A stretch of DNA of 64,000 nt. It comes from Acinetobacter sp. ANC 4910 (GTDB lineage Bacteria > Pseudomonadota > Gammaproteobacteria > Pseudomonadales > Moraxellaceae). Positions 1-9,415 of the stretch are shown in pieces. The first letter of the stretch is position 1, and each line of letters opens with the position of its first letter. The stretch spans positions 62,001 through 126,000 of the forward strand of contig NZ_SJNT01000003.1 in assembly GCF_004331035.1 (NCBI RefSeq), given 5' to 3'. The notes under the pieces are model-generated. The model ran no database searches. It worked only from the letters and a program-made list of their open reading frames with translations, and was not told the DNA's origin. Position numbers and translations under genes: made by a program.

Positions 1-734
1 AAGAAGCATTAGAATCTGGTTCTTCACGCTTCTGCATGGGGGCTGCATGGCGCAACCCGCATGAACGTGATATGCCTTATGTACTAGAAATGGTTCGTGA
101 AGTAAAAGCTTTAGGTTTAGAAACTTGCATGACTTTAGGCATGTTAAATCAGTCACAAGCTGAACGTTTAAAAGATGCTGGACTCGATTACTACAATCAC
201 AACCTTGACACTTCGCGTGAGTATTATTCAAATATCATCAGTACCCGTACTTTTGATGATCGCTTAAATACGCTTGAATATGTACGCGGTGCAGGCATGA
301 AAGTGTGTAGTGGTGGTATTGTTGGTTTAGGTGAAGACACTGCTGATCGTATTGGTCTATTACTTGAACTTGCGACTTTACCTATTCACCCAGAATCCGT
401 GCCAATTAACATGCTGGTTCCAATTGAAGGCACCCCATTGGCAGATGTTGAAAAACTTGATGTGACTGAATGGATTCGTACCATTGCTGTTGCACGTATT
501 ATTATGCCAAAAAGCTATATTCGACTTTCTGCGGGGCGTGAATCTTTGACTGATTCAGACCAAGCCTTGGCATTCATGGCAGGTGCAAACTCCCTATTCT
601 CAGGCGAAAAGTTACTCACAACGCCAAATGCAGGCGAAGGTCGAGACAAACAATTATTTAATAAATTAGGTTTGGTTGCTGAAAAAGCGAAACCTACTGT
701 CACTGAACTTTCTGTAGATGCAATGGCAGGCTAA
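1..734 (+). CDS. bioB: biotin synthase BioB (5' end missing)
   Basis: This is the C-terminal two thirds of the radical-SAM enzyme that inserts sulfur into dethiobiotin, the last step of biotin synthesis. The reading frame is open from base 3 at the window edge, so the start and the N-terminal CxxxCxxC that binds the 4Fe-4S cluster lie outside. The remaining ligands of the 2Fe-2S sulfur-donor cluster are all visible: Cys in FCMGAAW, Cys in ETCMTLG, Cys in KVCSGG, and Arg in RLSAGRE. The motif YYNHNLDT is also typical of BioB. The C-terminal end has the expected length. A strong hairpin terminator follows, so bioB appears to end its transcript. Identification is secure. Confidence 0.97.
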   Translation, partial: EALESGSSRFCMGAAWRNPHERDMPYVLEMVREVKALGLETCMTLGMLNQSQAERLKDAGLDYYNHNLDTSREYYSNIISTRTFDDRLNTLEYVRGAGMKVCSGGIVGLGEDTADRIGLLLELATLPIHPESVPINMLVPIEGTPLADVEKLDVTEWIRTIAVARIIMPKSYIRLSAGRESLTDSDQALAFMAGANSLFSGEKLLTTPNAGEGRDKQLFNKLGLVAEKAKPTVTELSVDAMAG

Positions 735-764
735 TTGACTTATTTTAAGTTGTGAATCTGAATC

Positions 765-796
765 AAATGCCAATTCTATGAATTGGCATTTTTATT
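765..796 (+). terminator. terminator after bioB
   Basis: An 11-bp inverted repeat (AAATGCCAATT / AATTGGCATTT) with a short loop is followed by a T-rich tail, 30 nt after the bioB stop. Confidence 0.8.
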
Positions 797-839
797 TGTG
801 CTTAAGCCATCAATCATTCACTGATTGAATAATCACAGC

Positions 840-1064
840 TTAACCCGCAAAGTTATGTGCCGTAATCAAAATACCGTATTGTGCATTCAGATAATCACCT
901 TTTCGAATAATATCTGCACCGTTGGCATGATAAACGGTTAACTGCTCACTCACAGCATCATATTCAAAGCGTTCATAACAATCTTGATGATGACATAGCC
1001 ATGTGAGCGTATCTACCAACTGCTCATCGACAATATAGCTTTCTTTTTGAAAATCTTTAGACAT
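840..1064 (-). CDS. small hypothetical protein, 74 aa
   Basis: I do not recognise a family. The protein is soluble-looking, with no signal peptide or membrane segment. It has His and Cys residues in the stretch WLCHHQDCYERF (about residues 23-34) that might bind a metal, but the spacing matches no motif I know. It stands alone, convergent with bioB. Its ATG sits in an ordinary context, and the AT-rich stretch upstream can hold a promoter. Real coding is supported by its clean length and by the lack of a better frame. Confidence 0.6.
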   Translation of the reverse strand: MSKDFQKESYIVDEQLVDTLTWLCHHQDCYERFEYDAVSEQLTVYHANGADIIRKGDYLNAQYGILITAHNFAG

Positions 1065-1172
1065 GTTTGGTCGAAAAAATAAAGTTAATGCTTTGTATTG
1101 TATCGGGCTTTAATAAAATACGAGAAGCAATACAAAAATTTATCTAAAAAAATAGCTGTCCTAGAATGTATA

Positions 1173-1203
1173 AAATCCGAAATGATTGACTCACTTCGGA
1201 TTT
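1173..1203 (-). terminator. terminator of the small zinc-ribbon-like gene
   Basis: The 9-bp arms AAATCCGAA and TTCGGATTT are separated by 13 nt. On the minus strand the right arm runs into TTTAT. It lies about 20 nt past the stop of the 37-aa ORF. Confidence 0.6.
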
Positions 1204-1222
1204 AACTAGAGCAATTCTAAGA

Positions 1223-1336
1223 CTAAGAGGTCTTATTCTCGCCACATTTTCTGCATTCCAGATGTTCACCTATTTCCTCCATTCGTTCATATTCATAAAT
1301 GTGGAAACAAAGTAACTTTCTGAGTAATTGAAACAT
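1223..1336 (-). CDS. putative 37-aa zinc-ribbon-like microprotein
   Basis: This short ORF reads MFQLLRKLLCFHIYEYER and ends with ECRKCGENKTS. A CFH near residue 10 and a CRKC at 28-31 could together hold one zinc ion. The layout (Leu-rich start, Cys/His, then CxxC) resembles small prophage proteins of the DUF1660 type, but that is a resemblance by eye only. Coding is supported by a strong ribosome binding site (AAGGAG, 6 nt before the ATG) and by a hairpin terminator just past the stop. It sits alone between a 74-aa hypothetical gene and the VIT1 transporter gene, all on the same strand. Function unknown. Confidence 0.55.
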   Translation of the reverse strand: MFQLLRKLLCFHIYEYERMEEIGEHLECRKCGENKTS

Positions 1337-1515
1337 TTTAAACTCCTTGTTTAATTTTTTTGTCTCATGCTTGTTTCTGTCCTGAAACATCGATGCATCC
1401 AAGTGATCAGATGCATTGCATTATAATTATCACATTTTTATCGAATGGCAAATAATTAACACAAGCTTGAATTGCATTTCGTCGGAAAGTAAATTCATAG
1501 CATAGACTTTAGTCG

Positions 1516-2217
1516 TTACGCGACATTCACATTAAACATTGAACCGATCGCACTAGTAATGAGCATGGCAAAGCATCCCCAAAACAAGACTCTTAGTGCC
1601 CCTTTCCAAACGGATGATCCTGCGGTATAGCTTGCCAATCCACCCAAACTCACTAAAGCAAAAATTGAAACGATCACAATCGCACTGGCTAAATAATCTT
1701 GTGGTGCCATAAGCACAGCCAACAGAGGAATGGTGGCCCCAACTGAAAATGATAAAGCCGAAGACAAAGCGGCTTGCACTGGTTTGGCTGCAGTCATTTC
1801 AATAATGCCAATTTCATCGCGGGCATGTGCTGCCAAAGAATCATGTGCTGTTAACTGAATTGCCACTTCATGCGCCAACTTTTCATCTAAACCACGATGG
1901 ATATAAATTTGGGTTAGTTCCCTTAATTCTTGTTCAGGATTATTTTCTAATTCACGTCGTTCAAGTGCTAAATCTGCCTCTTCAATATCGGCTTGCGACT
2001 TGACCGAAATATATTCCCCCGCAGCCATGGAGATGGCACCTGAAATCAAACCTGCTAAACACGTAATCAGAATGGTTTGTTGCCCTGCACCACTTGCCAC
2101 AATACCAATTACCAGACTAGTGACTGAAATAATGCCATCATTCGCTCCCAAAACTGCCGCACGTAACCAACCCGTTTTTTCTAAATTATGTTTCTCTAAA
2201 TGTATAGACCTTCTCAT
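1516..2217 (-). CDS. VIT1/CCC1-family Fe2+/Mn2+ transporter
   Basis: An inner-membrane protein of about 233 aa from the VIT1/CCC1 family, which moves iron or manganese across membranes. Family features visible: the first membrane segment with GANDGIISVTSLVIG, a second with ISMAAGEYISV, then a charged helical stretch (about residues 75-125, rich in Glu), which is the cytoplasmic metal-binding region. Three more membrane segments follow to the C-terminus. The start chosen is the ATG before RRSIHLEKHN, with GAGAG upstream. A TTG four codons earlier is possible. Stands as a single gene. Which metal it carries cannot be read from the sequence. Confidence 0.88.
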   Translation of the reverse strand: MRRSIHLEKHNLEKTGWLRAAVLGANDGIISVTSLVIGIVASGAGQQTILITCLAGLISGAISMAAGEYISVKSQADIEEADLALERRELENNPEQELRELTQIYIHRGLDEKLAHEVAIQLTAHDSLAAHARDEIGIIEMTAAKPVQAALSSALSFSVGATIPLLAVLMAPQDYLASAIVIVSIFALVSLGGLASYTAGSSVWKGALRVLFWGCFAMLITSAIGSMFNVNVA

Positions 2218-2415
2218 CAACACTCTCAACTTGATTTTTATTCATGCCTCATCAATACCGATATTAAACCAATATTATTAATCTGGACTTAACCCAAGCA
2301 TTGGATTTACAAAAACTTTTTTGAACCAGCTTTTCTAGTGAGCACTACGTACTCAAAATTAAGCGCATAACCATCAACGGGACTATGTGCCCTCTATGCA
2401 AATTAGGTTCTTATT

Positions 2416-3876
2416 TTAATAACTTCCAGTACTCACACCTTGGTCATTCACTTGGCGTGCTTTACCCGTTTCAGTATTCACTACAGTAAATTCAATTCTA
2501 CGATTTTTAAACTGTCCCTCTGGCGTACTATTATCAGCAATAGGTTTTTCAGCCCCCATCCCTATAGCTTGCAATTTAGCTGGATCAACCCCTTTTTTAA
2601 TTAAATAATCCATAACTGCTTGAGCACGTTTCACTGAAAGTTCTTTATTGTCTTGTGCAGTACCTACGTTATCCGTATGCCCTTCTATCACCAAATTGAC
2701 TTGTGGTGCACGTCGAATTAACGCTGCTGCTTGATCCAGAATAGATTGATTAATTTTAGGAATCTCGCTTGAGTGAGGTTCAAAATTGATGATTTGTAAA
2801 TTTAAAGCCGTTGCTACATCTAAGGCACGTACATGTTCTGGATTCAAACTCGCCAGTGCTTTTTCAGCACTACTAACGCTACTTCCTACAGCTTGATTTA
2901 CATCTAAAGGCTGCTGCGTCACTATTTGCATATTTTTAACTAACGGTTGGATTTTTTGAGCAAGCTCGGTCGCAACTGCATTACTTTTAGCTTGAATCGA
3001 CAATTGATCACCCATCCAAGTCATTGAAACATTCGGTGTTCCTTTTATTATTTTCAACACACTGGGAATTGCCTCTTGATCAATCAAGGTTTTATGAAAT
3101 TGGCTATTATCATCGACCCCACATCCGACAGGATGAGTAAATATCTGTTTCACTTCCGTTTGTAAAATATCAATATAAGACTTGTTAGATGTGAAGATTT
3201 GACAGGTGACCAACATCCCATCCTGTCCAGTAGTTAACTGGAATTTAGCTGGCTTACTGGCAATATTCGTATTCTCTACCACCGAGTTTGGTTGTTCATC
3301 ACGGCTACACATTTTAAAAAGTAAGGCACAAATCAACCCCAATACAATGATAAATAAAACTGGCACCCACCACCGGCTTTGCTTCTTTGCACCAATATAA
3401 GAAGCACTACTTGGGCTTTGATGTAGAATTTCACCCACTAGTGTATTCACACCTAATGCTGCAAGTAATGGTTTAGCCCACAAAGGTAAAGCCACAGCTA
3501 TATCAGTGCTGTGATTCAGCAAAAAATGCTCTATAGTTTGTTGATTACTCGAACCGGCTTGTGTCTCTAAAACCCCCAAAGTTGGTGCAATTGCATTGTT
3601 CAAGGTTTCTTCAATTTCAGATGGCGGCGCTGTCGCACCAATTGCCTCAATAAATTTTTCTTTAAGTGATTGATGTGTTGTAAAAATATCGCTCAATCTT
3701 GGATTTAAATGATTCTGTAACTCAGTAATATAATCTGGTTTTTGTTTTAATAAACTGAGTAAAATTGGATAAAAATTATCTAATGCATGCTTCTTTTCCA
3801 GCAAATGCTCTATCTCAGATTGTAAAACGATAGGTGTGACCTGTTGCTGTAGTAATTCGATGATATTTGTCAGCAT
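2416..3876 (-). CDS. OmpA-family envelope protein with one membrane anchor
   Basis: 486 aa. The N-terminal part (residues 1-150) is helical, without a signal peptide, and looks like a DUF937-type bundle. One membrane segment (about 169-187, WWVPVLFIIVLG) follows, then a periplasmic region (about 200-345) that may contain BON-like repeats. The C-terminal OmpA domain (about 355-475) has the peptidoglycan-binding signature: IEGHTDNVG, then ELSVKRAQAVMDYL, and NRRIEF. It is therefore probably an inner-membrane-anchored peptidoglycan-binding protein rather than an outer-membrane barrel. Good ribosome site (AGGGCAGG). Stands as a single gene. The OmpA domain is certain; the role is not. Confidence 0.85.
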   Translation of the reverse strand: MLTNIIELLQQQVTPIVLQSEIEHLLEKKHALDNFYPILLSLLKQKPDYITELQNHLNPRLSDIFTTHQSLKEKFIEAIGATAPPSEIEETLNNAIAPTLGVLETQAGSSNQQTIEHFLLNHSTDIAVALPLWAKPLLAALGVNTLVGEILHQSPSSASYIGAKKQSRWWVPVLFIIVLGLICALLFKMCSRDEQPNSVVENTNIASKPAKFQLTTGQDGMLVTCQIFTSNKSYIDILQTEVKQIFTHPVGCGVDDNSQFHKTLIDQEAIPSVLKIIKGTPNVSMTWMGDQLSIQAKSNAVATELAQKIQPLVKNMQIVTQQPLDVNQAVGSSVSSAEKALASLNPEHVRALDVATALNLQIINFEPHSSEIPKINQSILDQAAALIRRAPQVNLVIEGHTDNVGTAQDNKELSVKRAQAVMDYLIKKGVDPAKLQAIGMGAEKPIADNSTPEGQFKNRRIEFTVVNTETGKARQVNDQGVSTGSY

Positions 3877-3995
3877 TTCCTGCCCTCTTATTTTCTTTTG
3901 TTGTTTTATTAAATTAGTTTATATGTTCAATTTTCATACAATGTAAATTATTGTATTTGCAGCAACACCTTCGCTCCATCTCAAATTTTATGCAT

Positions 3996-4023
3996 AAAAA
4001 AGCCAGCAATTGCTGGCTTTTTT
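3996..4023 (-). terminator. terminator of pyrB-pyrC'
   Basis: AAAGCCAGCA / TGCTGGCTTT forms a tight hairpin with a run of T on both sides, so it can serve both directions. It lies 15 nt past the stop of pyrC'. Confidence 0.85.
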
Positions 4024-4037
4024 CTAACACTCAAAAA

Positions 4038-5273
4038 TTAAGCATGAAAAGTTTGCAGAACTTTTCCTGTTAAAGTTTGGTTCATTAATGGTGTATTTTT
4101 ACCTTGTGAAAGAATGCTCTCTTTGGTTAAAGTCCACTCAAGTTCTGGGTCAACCAATACCCATCCAGCTTCTTGTACCCAACGCTCTTGCATATTGGCA
4201 ACTTTGGCTGGTGCTAAAGTCACTTTCTCCACCCATTCCAAAGGCGTAAATAAACCTTCTTTCACCAATTGCACCCCTAAAGACACATAGGTATCGAATG
4301 CAGTAAAACCAGGTTCAGTTTCTGCAAATGGGGCCATTTTTGCCGAGCTGCTTAATGGTTCATGATGAGTACAAATTGCATCAATCACACCATCTTTTAC
4401 ACCTTGGCGTAAACGCTCTTGATCTTTTTCAGAACGTAATGGTGGGCGCACGTGCGCTAATGCATTGAAACCATCAATCAAGCGATCTGTTAAATGTAAT
4501 TGATGCATTGCCACATCAGCGGTTACTGGTAAACCTTTTTCTTTGGCAATCTTGATTAACTCCACCGAAGCACCACATGACAGTAAGCTAAAGTGTGCAT
4601 TTACACCCGTTGCTTCAATCATGAGTAAATACTTAGCAATGGCAACGGTTTCTGCAAGCACAGGAATCATTGGTAAACCCTGACGTGACGCAATAAAACC
4701 TTCGTGTACACAACCATCTTTGGCAATTTGTGGTTCTTCCGCGTAGAACACAACGGTTAAACCCAGACCTGCTGCATATTCCAAGGTACGAATGACCACA
4801 TCATCATTCGCAAAAGATGCATTGGCATTTGAAACTGCGGTACAACCACCTTTTTTCAAAGCCGCCATGTTCGCAGGTTGTTGACCCTTTAAACCTTGGG
4901 TTTGTGCACCAATCACCTGAAGGTAAATACCCCCATCTAACATGGCTTTTTCAACTAAACCATGAATCAAAGCGCCATTGTCTTGTACAATTGGCTTTGA
5001 ATCTGGTGGCGTAAACACATGCAGAATACCATTCTCACGTGCAGCCTTACCTTCAGACTTGAGCGTACCATGCTGCTGCTGACCTGGCTCACGTAAACGC
5101 GCACACAAATCGACCATGGTTGGCATTAACCATTTGCCTTGCCCATCTAATGTAACTTCAACTTCATCCGTAGCAGCAACCAATTTACCTTGCTCTAAAT
5201 AAACAGTTTGCACCAAATCGGTTTGCTGAATTGGGTCTAAGACACGGACATTTTCAATTTTTACAATACTCAT
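4038..5273 (-). CDS. pyrC': dihydroorotase-like PyrC', non-catalytic ATCase partner
   Basis: 411 aa, dihydroorotase fold of the amidohydrolase superfamily. The first metal motif of active dihydroorotases (HxHxR in DxHxHLREPG) reads DLCARLREPG here, so both His ligands are lost. The late catalytic Asp (TDHAP in active enzymes) is replaced in CTHHEP. The protein should thus be inactive as a hydrolase. Pseudomonas-type aspartate carbamoyltransferases need such a dead dihydroorotase (pyrC') to assemble a dodecamer, and this gene starts 9 nt after pyrB. Role: structural subunit of ATCase in pyrimidine synthesis. A catalytic PyrC must be encoded elsewhere. Confidence 0.9.
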   Translation of the reverse strand: MSIVKIENVRVLDPIQQTDLVQTVYLEQGKLVAATDEVEVTLDGQGKWLMPTMVDLCARLREPGQQQHGTLKSEGKAARENGILHVFTPPDSKPIVQDNGALIHGLVEKAMLDGGIYLQVIGAQTQGLKGQQPANMAALKKGGCTAVSNANASFANDDVVIRTLEYAAGLGLTVVFYAEEPQIAKDGCVHEGFIASRQGLPMIPVLAETVAIAKYLLMIEATGVNAHFSLLSCGASVELIKIAKEKGLPVTADVAMHQLHLTDRLIDGFNALAHVRPPLRSEKDQERLRQGVKDGVIDAICTHHEPLSSSAKMAPFAETEPGFTAFDTYVSLGVQLVKEGLFTPLEWVEKVTLAPAKVANMQERWVQEAGWVLVDPELEWTLTKESILSQGKNTPLMNQTLTGKVLQTFHA

Positions 5274-5282
5274 GGCTTTCCC

Positions 5283-6299
5283 TTATCCCGCAATCGCTTC
5301 TAATAGACCTTGTTCTTGTAATTGACCTTGCATTGATAAGGCTAAAACTGCCATACGTACCGCAATACCATTGGTGACCTGATTTAAAATTACCGATTGC
5401 GGACCATCTGCAATGCTGGAATCGATTTCCACACCACGGTTCATCGGCCCCGGATGCATCACGATACAATCAGGTTTCGCCAATGCTAAACGCTCTTTAT
5501 TCAAGCCAAACATTTTGTAAAACTCCGCCTGTGATGACAATGCAGGCGAATCAATCCGCTCATTTTGAATACGCAAGGTAATGATCACATCACAATCCTT
5601 CACGCCTTCATCCATTTTGTTAAATAGACGAACGCCTGCACCATATTCTTCAAAGCCATACGGTAATAATGTATTCGGAGCAATCACACGAATATCTTTA
5701 CAACCTAAAGTTTGTAAAGCAGCAACATCTGAACGTGCCACTCGCGAATGTTTAATATCACCAATAATCGCCACGCTCATGTCTTCAAATGGCTTTTTGG
5801 TTTCACGGCGAATGGTCAACATGTCCAGCATGGCTTGTGTAGGATGTGCATGACGTCCGTCACCTGCATTGATGATTGCGACATGGGGACAAACCGTCTG
5901 AGCAATAAAATGTGCAGCGCCAGAAGATGAATGACGAACCACAAAAATATCCGCCGCCATTGCCTCTAAATTCCACAGCGTATCGCGTAAAGTTTCACCT
6001 TTAGACGTACTTGAACGTGCAATATCAATATTTAGGACATTCGCTGATAGTCGTTTTGCTGCTGCTTCAAATGTAGTACGAGTCCGCGTGGAATTTTCAA
6101 AAAACAGGTTCATCACCGTACGACCTTCGAGTAGGTTGTTGGTAATAAGCTGATTTTGGTCATTAAAAAAGGACTGTGCAGTGTCCAATATTTTAGTGAG
6201 TGTGGCTTTCGATAGCCCTTCGATGGTCAGGAAATGTTTTAAATTTCCATCTTTATTGAGTTGAATCTGACTCGGAGTATGCAATGCCGCCAAGTGCAT
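5283..6299 (-). CDS. pyrB: aspartate carbamoyltransferase catalytic subunit
   Basis: 338 aa. It condenses carbamoyl phosphate with aspartate, the committed step of pyrimidine synthesis. The carbamoyl-phosphate loop [10 protein letters not shown] is at about residue 68, the 80s-loop region SSTSKGE follows, HPTQAMLD is in the hinge, and HPGPMNRG is near residue 283. The N-terminus is longer than in E. coli PyrB, as in Pseudomonas enzymes that bind nucleotides on the catalytic chain. There is no pyrI beside it; instead it is coupled to pyrC'. The start is supported by AAGGAA 7 nt upstream and by a promoter just before it. Confidence 0.96.
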   Translation of the reverse strand: MHLAALHTPSQIQLNKDGNLKHFLTIEGLSKATLTKILDTAQSFFNDQNQLITNNLLEGRTVMNLFFENSTRTRTTFEAAAKRLSANVLNIDIARSSTSKGETLRDTLWNLEAMAADIFVVRHSSSGAAHFIAQTVCPHVAIINAGDGRHAHPTQAMLDMLTIRRETKKPFEDMSVAIIGDIKHSRVARSDVAALQTLGCKDIRVIAPNTLLPYGFEEYGAGVRLFNKMDEGVKDCDVIITLRIQNERIDSPALSSQAEFYKMFGLNKERLALAKPDCIVMHPGPMNRGVEIDSSIADGPQSVILNQVTNGIAVRMAVLALSMQGQLQEQGLLEAIAG

Positions 6300-6311
6300 G
6301 AGAGATTCCTT

Positions 6312-6357
6312 ATACGTTAAGTTAACGTATTATACAGAGATTCCCCCGATTTGGCAG
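6312..6357 (-). promoter_or_regulatory. pyrB promoter with a 9-bp palindromic operator
   Basis: Reading the minus strand: a -35 like CTGCCA (6352-6357), 17 nt, then a perfect -10 TATAAT (6329-6334). Directly downstream and touching the -10 is a perfect 9-bp dyad, ATACGTTAA-N-TTAACGTAT (6312-6330), so a bound protein would cover the transcription start. The ATG is 13 nt further on. Confidence 0.65.
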
Positions 6358-6548
6358 ATGAAGTTTTCGGCACTCAACAGAAAATATGACGATATTTAAA
6401 ATGACTTCTTATTTTCCTATGCGTTATTTCAATAAGATAATTTAAACAAAATTTAGCGCTGTAAATGAGAACACCAATCATCATCAATTTAGCATTGTAA
6501 GATGATTGGCTTGAATTACATGATCAGCAAGCTATTTTGCGACATGAT

Positions 6549-6893
6549 TTAACGTAATGCACCAATATAGTGATGGTGAACCTGAGCACGATAAATTTCG
6601 TCCTCAGTCACCTCTTCTTCACGATAATGAGTATTTTCAAGTGCTTTTTCAGGGACGACTTCTGGTTCAATTTCAGTATCTAAATCCATAAAACTGCGTA
6701 AACGCTCTGCTTGACGCACCAACTCTGCATCGCCCGTAGCGACTGCCAAATCAACCACATGTTTTGCATACGCCTTATTTTCCGCAAGATACATAGCATC
6801 AATGACACGCCCAGAAACCCGGCGTAATCGCGTATAAATCAAAGTCGCAGCAGAAAAAGCCTCAGGATGAGCAACAAATCCATGATTAGACAT
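6549..6893 (-). CDS. hypothetical protein, 114 aa
   Basis: I do not recognise a family. The frame is open for 41 codons upstream, but the likely start is the ATG before SNHGFVAHPEAF, because GGATTGAAAGAG sits right before it and the upstream part is Cys/Ile-rich in a way unlike the rest. The body is helical and charged. The C-terminal third is very acidic (EIEPEVVPE, YREEEVTEDE) and ends in HHHYIGALR. No signal peptide or membrane segment. Single gene, divergent from rlmKL. Confidence 0.7.
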   Translation of the reverse strand: MSNHGFVAHPEAFSAATLIYTRLRRVSGRVIDAMYLAENKAYAKHVVDLAVATGDAELVRQAERLRSFMDLDTEIEPEVVPEKALENTHYREEEVTEDEIYRAQVHHHYIGALR

Positions 6894-7155
6894 CTCTTTC
6901 AATCCCCCAGTTTTATTTAATTTAATACGAATAATGACTTCAAAGCAGATTGTGCAAATAAAGTGAAATTTCAAATGCACATTGCCATTTAATGTACTTA
7001 ACTTAGCAAAATACATACCAATTTTTGAGAACCAAGTCGTTAAAAGTGTATTTTTTTATGATCTGATTATTCAAACAAGCAATTTAAAAAGCTTTCAAAG
7101 CCAAAATCAGTTAAACTTTGCAAAGTATTTTTTAAAATCTTGGTCTATCTAATTT

Positions 7156-9360
7156 ATGAATAGCTCTTCACGTTTAAGCAACTATTGGGTCACATGTGCA
7201 GATGGGCTTGAAACCTTACTCCAAGAAGAATTACAAGGTCTAGGCATTGCACAAATTGAACGCTTTCCAGGGCGTTTAATTTTTAAAGGTACATTAGAAC
7301 AAGCCTATCGTATTTGCATGTGGTCACGTTTGGCTTCACGTGTTCTACTCCCTATTCATACCCATGAACTAGAACGCAGTCATGATGCACGTGATGTCGC
7401 TGAAGAACTTTATGAAGGTGCGATTAGCTTTGACTGGTCACTCATTTTTGCACCACAAAGTACTTTCGCCATTCGTTTACACATTGAACGTGACATTATG
7501 GTCAATTCACAATTCGCAACTTTACGTGTTAAAGATGGCGTTGTGGATTCATTCATGGAAGCAGTTGGACGTCGACCAAGCATTGATACCAAGCAACCCG
7601 AAATTACCCTGTATGTCCTTGCAGGTAAAACTGAACATACCTATTGCTTAGACTTATCGGGTGATTCTTTACATAAACGTGGATATCGTCGTTATATGAC
7701 GGATGCCCCGATTAAAGAAAACTTGGCTGCTGCAATTTTGCAAAAAGCGAAACTGCAACAACTGAATCCAGACATTATTTTAGACCCAATGTGTGGTTCA
7801 GGTACCTTCATTATTGAATCTTTAATGTTGTTAACTGACCGTGCTCCTGGTTTAGTCCGCCGTTTTGGTTTTAATGGCTGGAATGGTCATAACAACGAAT
7901 TATGGATGTCGATTAAGGCTGAAGCAGCGGAACGTCATCAGCAGGCAATGTCACAACCCTTACCGAAGTTTTATGCTTTTGATGCAGACTGGGAAGCGGT
8001 TAAAGCGACCAAGCAAAATATTATTGCAGCAGGCTTTGAAAACCTGCTCGATCAAATTCAAATTGAAGAACGTACCCTTTCCGATTGGCCCGATTTTGAG
8101 CTCGGCAACAAAACCGCCTTTATTGTGACCAACCCGCCTTATGGTGAACGTTTAGGGGAAAAAGCATCGAATCGTGCTTTATATTTGGGTTTATCTGCAT
8201 TGCTCCAAAAACACTTTCCTAATCAAACAGCAGCAGTTATTGCAGCAGCAGTAGAACAAGCCGATGTCATGGCATTTAGTGACCCACAGACTATGCGTTT
8301 AATGAATGGTAAATTACCAATCTATATTCGCTTAGGCAAAATTAAACCTGCAACAGTCGTGAAACCATTCTTGGAAACATGGCAACCGCTACAATTCGAA
8401 CCGATTGAAGGTGCCGAAGATTTTGCCAATCGCTTGCAAAAGAATATGCAAACCTTAAAGAAATGGGCTGTGAAAGACGGTGTGTTCTGCTTACGTTTGT
8501 ATGATGCAGATTTACCTGATTTTAACCTTGCGATCGACTTATATGGCGATCGTTTGCATGTGCAAGAATATGCGCCACCAAAAACAATTGATCCCGAAAA
8601 AGCTAAAAAACGTTTTAACTTGGGTTTAGCCGCAATTCGTGCAGTCACAGGTTTAGGTCGAGATGCGATTTTTATTAAAACCCGTGCACGTCAAGAAGGT
8701 AAAAATCAGTACGCCAAACAAAGTACAGCTTCAAAACGCTTTATCGTGCAAGAAGGTCAAGCAAAAATTTTGGTCAATATGACTGACTATCTTGATACAG
8801 GATTGTTCCTTGATCACCGTCAAATACGTTTACGTATTGCCAAAGAAGCACGTGGTAAGCATTTCCTTAACCTATACAGCTATACATCAACTGCCAGCTT
8901 ACATGCGGCTTTAGGTGGCGCTGCAAGTACCACCAGTGTGGACTTGTCAAACACTTACCTAAACTGGTCAAAAGAAAACTTCGTATTAAACGGTTTAACT
9001 GTTGATCATGCCGATGAACAACATCAGTTCTTTGCTAGCGACTGTTTTGAATGGCTTAAAGAAGGTCATGAACAATATGATCTGATCTTCATCGATCCAC
9101 CAACTTTCTCTAACTCGAAAAAGTTCCACGGTACTTTTGATGTACAACGTGACCATTTATCACTACTTAAACGTGCGATGAACCGTCTAACCACAGAAGG
9201 GACTTTATACTTCTCAAACAACTACCGTGGTTTTGAAATGGATGAAGAAATTTTGGCATTCTTTGATGTCGAAGAAATTACTAGTGAAACCATTGGGCCA
9301 GATTTCAAACGTAACCAAAAAATCCACCGTGCGTGGAAAATTAGTCATCCAAAAAATTAA
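7156..9360 (+). CDS. rlmL: bifunctional 23S rRNA methyltransferase RlmKL
   Basis: 734 aa; the E. coli protein (RlmL/YcbY) is about 700 aa. It makes m2G2445 (N-terminal half) and m7G2069 (C-terminal half) in 23S rRNA. Domains: THUMP RNA-binding region (about 45-165); first methyltransferase with the SAM loop DPMCGSGTF (about 212) and the catalytic NPPYGER (about 325); second methyltransferase in the C-terminal third with the IDPPTFSNS motif (about 645). Both catalytic motifs are intact, so both activities are expected. No strong ribosome site is visible before the ATG. Single gene, ending at a strong bidirectional terminator. Confidence 0.95.
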   Translation: MNSSSRLSNYWVTCADGLETLLQEELQGLGIAQIERFPGRLIFKGTLEQAYRICMWSRLASRVLLPIHTHELERSHDARDVAEELYEGAISFDWSLIFAPQSTFAIRLHIERDIMVNSQFATLRVKDGVVDSFMEAVGRRPSIDTKQPEITLYVLAGKTEHTYCLDLSGDSLHKRGYRRYMTDAPIKENLAAAILQKAKLQQLNPDIILDPMCGSGTFIIESLMLLTDRAPGLVRRFGFNGWNGHNNELWMSIKAEAAERHQQAMSQPLPKFYAFDADWEAVKATKQNIIAAGFENLLDQIQIEERTLSDWPDFELGNKTAFIVTNPPYGERLGEKASNRALYLGLSALLQKHFPNQTAAVIAAAVEQADVMAFSDPQTMRLMNGKLPIYIRLGKIKPATVVKPFLETWQPLQFEPIEGAEDFANRLQKNMQTLKKWAVKDGVFCLRLYDADLPDFNLAIDLYGDRLHVQEYAPPKTIDPEKAKKRFNLGLAAIRAVTGLGRDAIFIKTRARQEGKNQYAKQSTASKRFIVQEGQAKILVNMTDYLDTGLFLDHRQIRLRIAKEARGKHFLNLYSYTSTASLHAALGGAASTTSVDLSNTYLNWSKENFVLNGLTVDHADEQHQFFASDCFEWLKEGHEQYDLIFIDPPTFSNSKKFHGTFDVQRDHLSLLKRAMNRLTTEGTLYFSNNYRGFEMDEEILAFFDVEEITSETIGPDFKRNQKIHRAWKISHPKN

Positions 9361-9373
9361 TCCCGACATTAAA

Positions 9374-9400
9374 AAAGACCGCTAAAGCGGTCTTTTTTTT
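9374..9400. terminator. bidirectional terminator between rlmKL and the symporter gene
   Basis: AAAGACCGC / GCGGTCTTT with a TAAA loop and T/A runs on both sides. The two convergent genes share it. Confidence 0.88.
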
Positions 9401-9415
9401 GATGAGAAGCCCATA

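Noticed and set aside
8322..8648. 108-aa minus-strand frame within rlmKL
   Set aside because: Antisense shadow of a conserved gene; composition rich in Ser and Lys with no motif.
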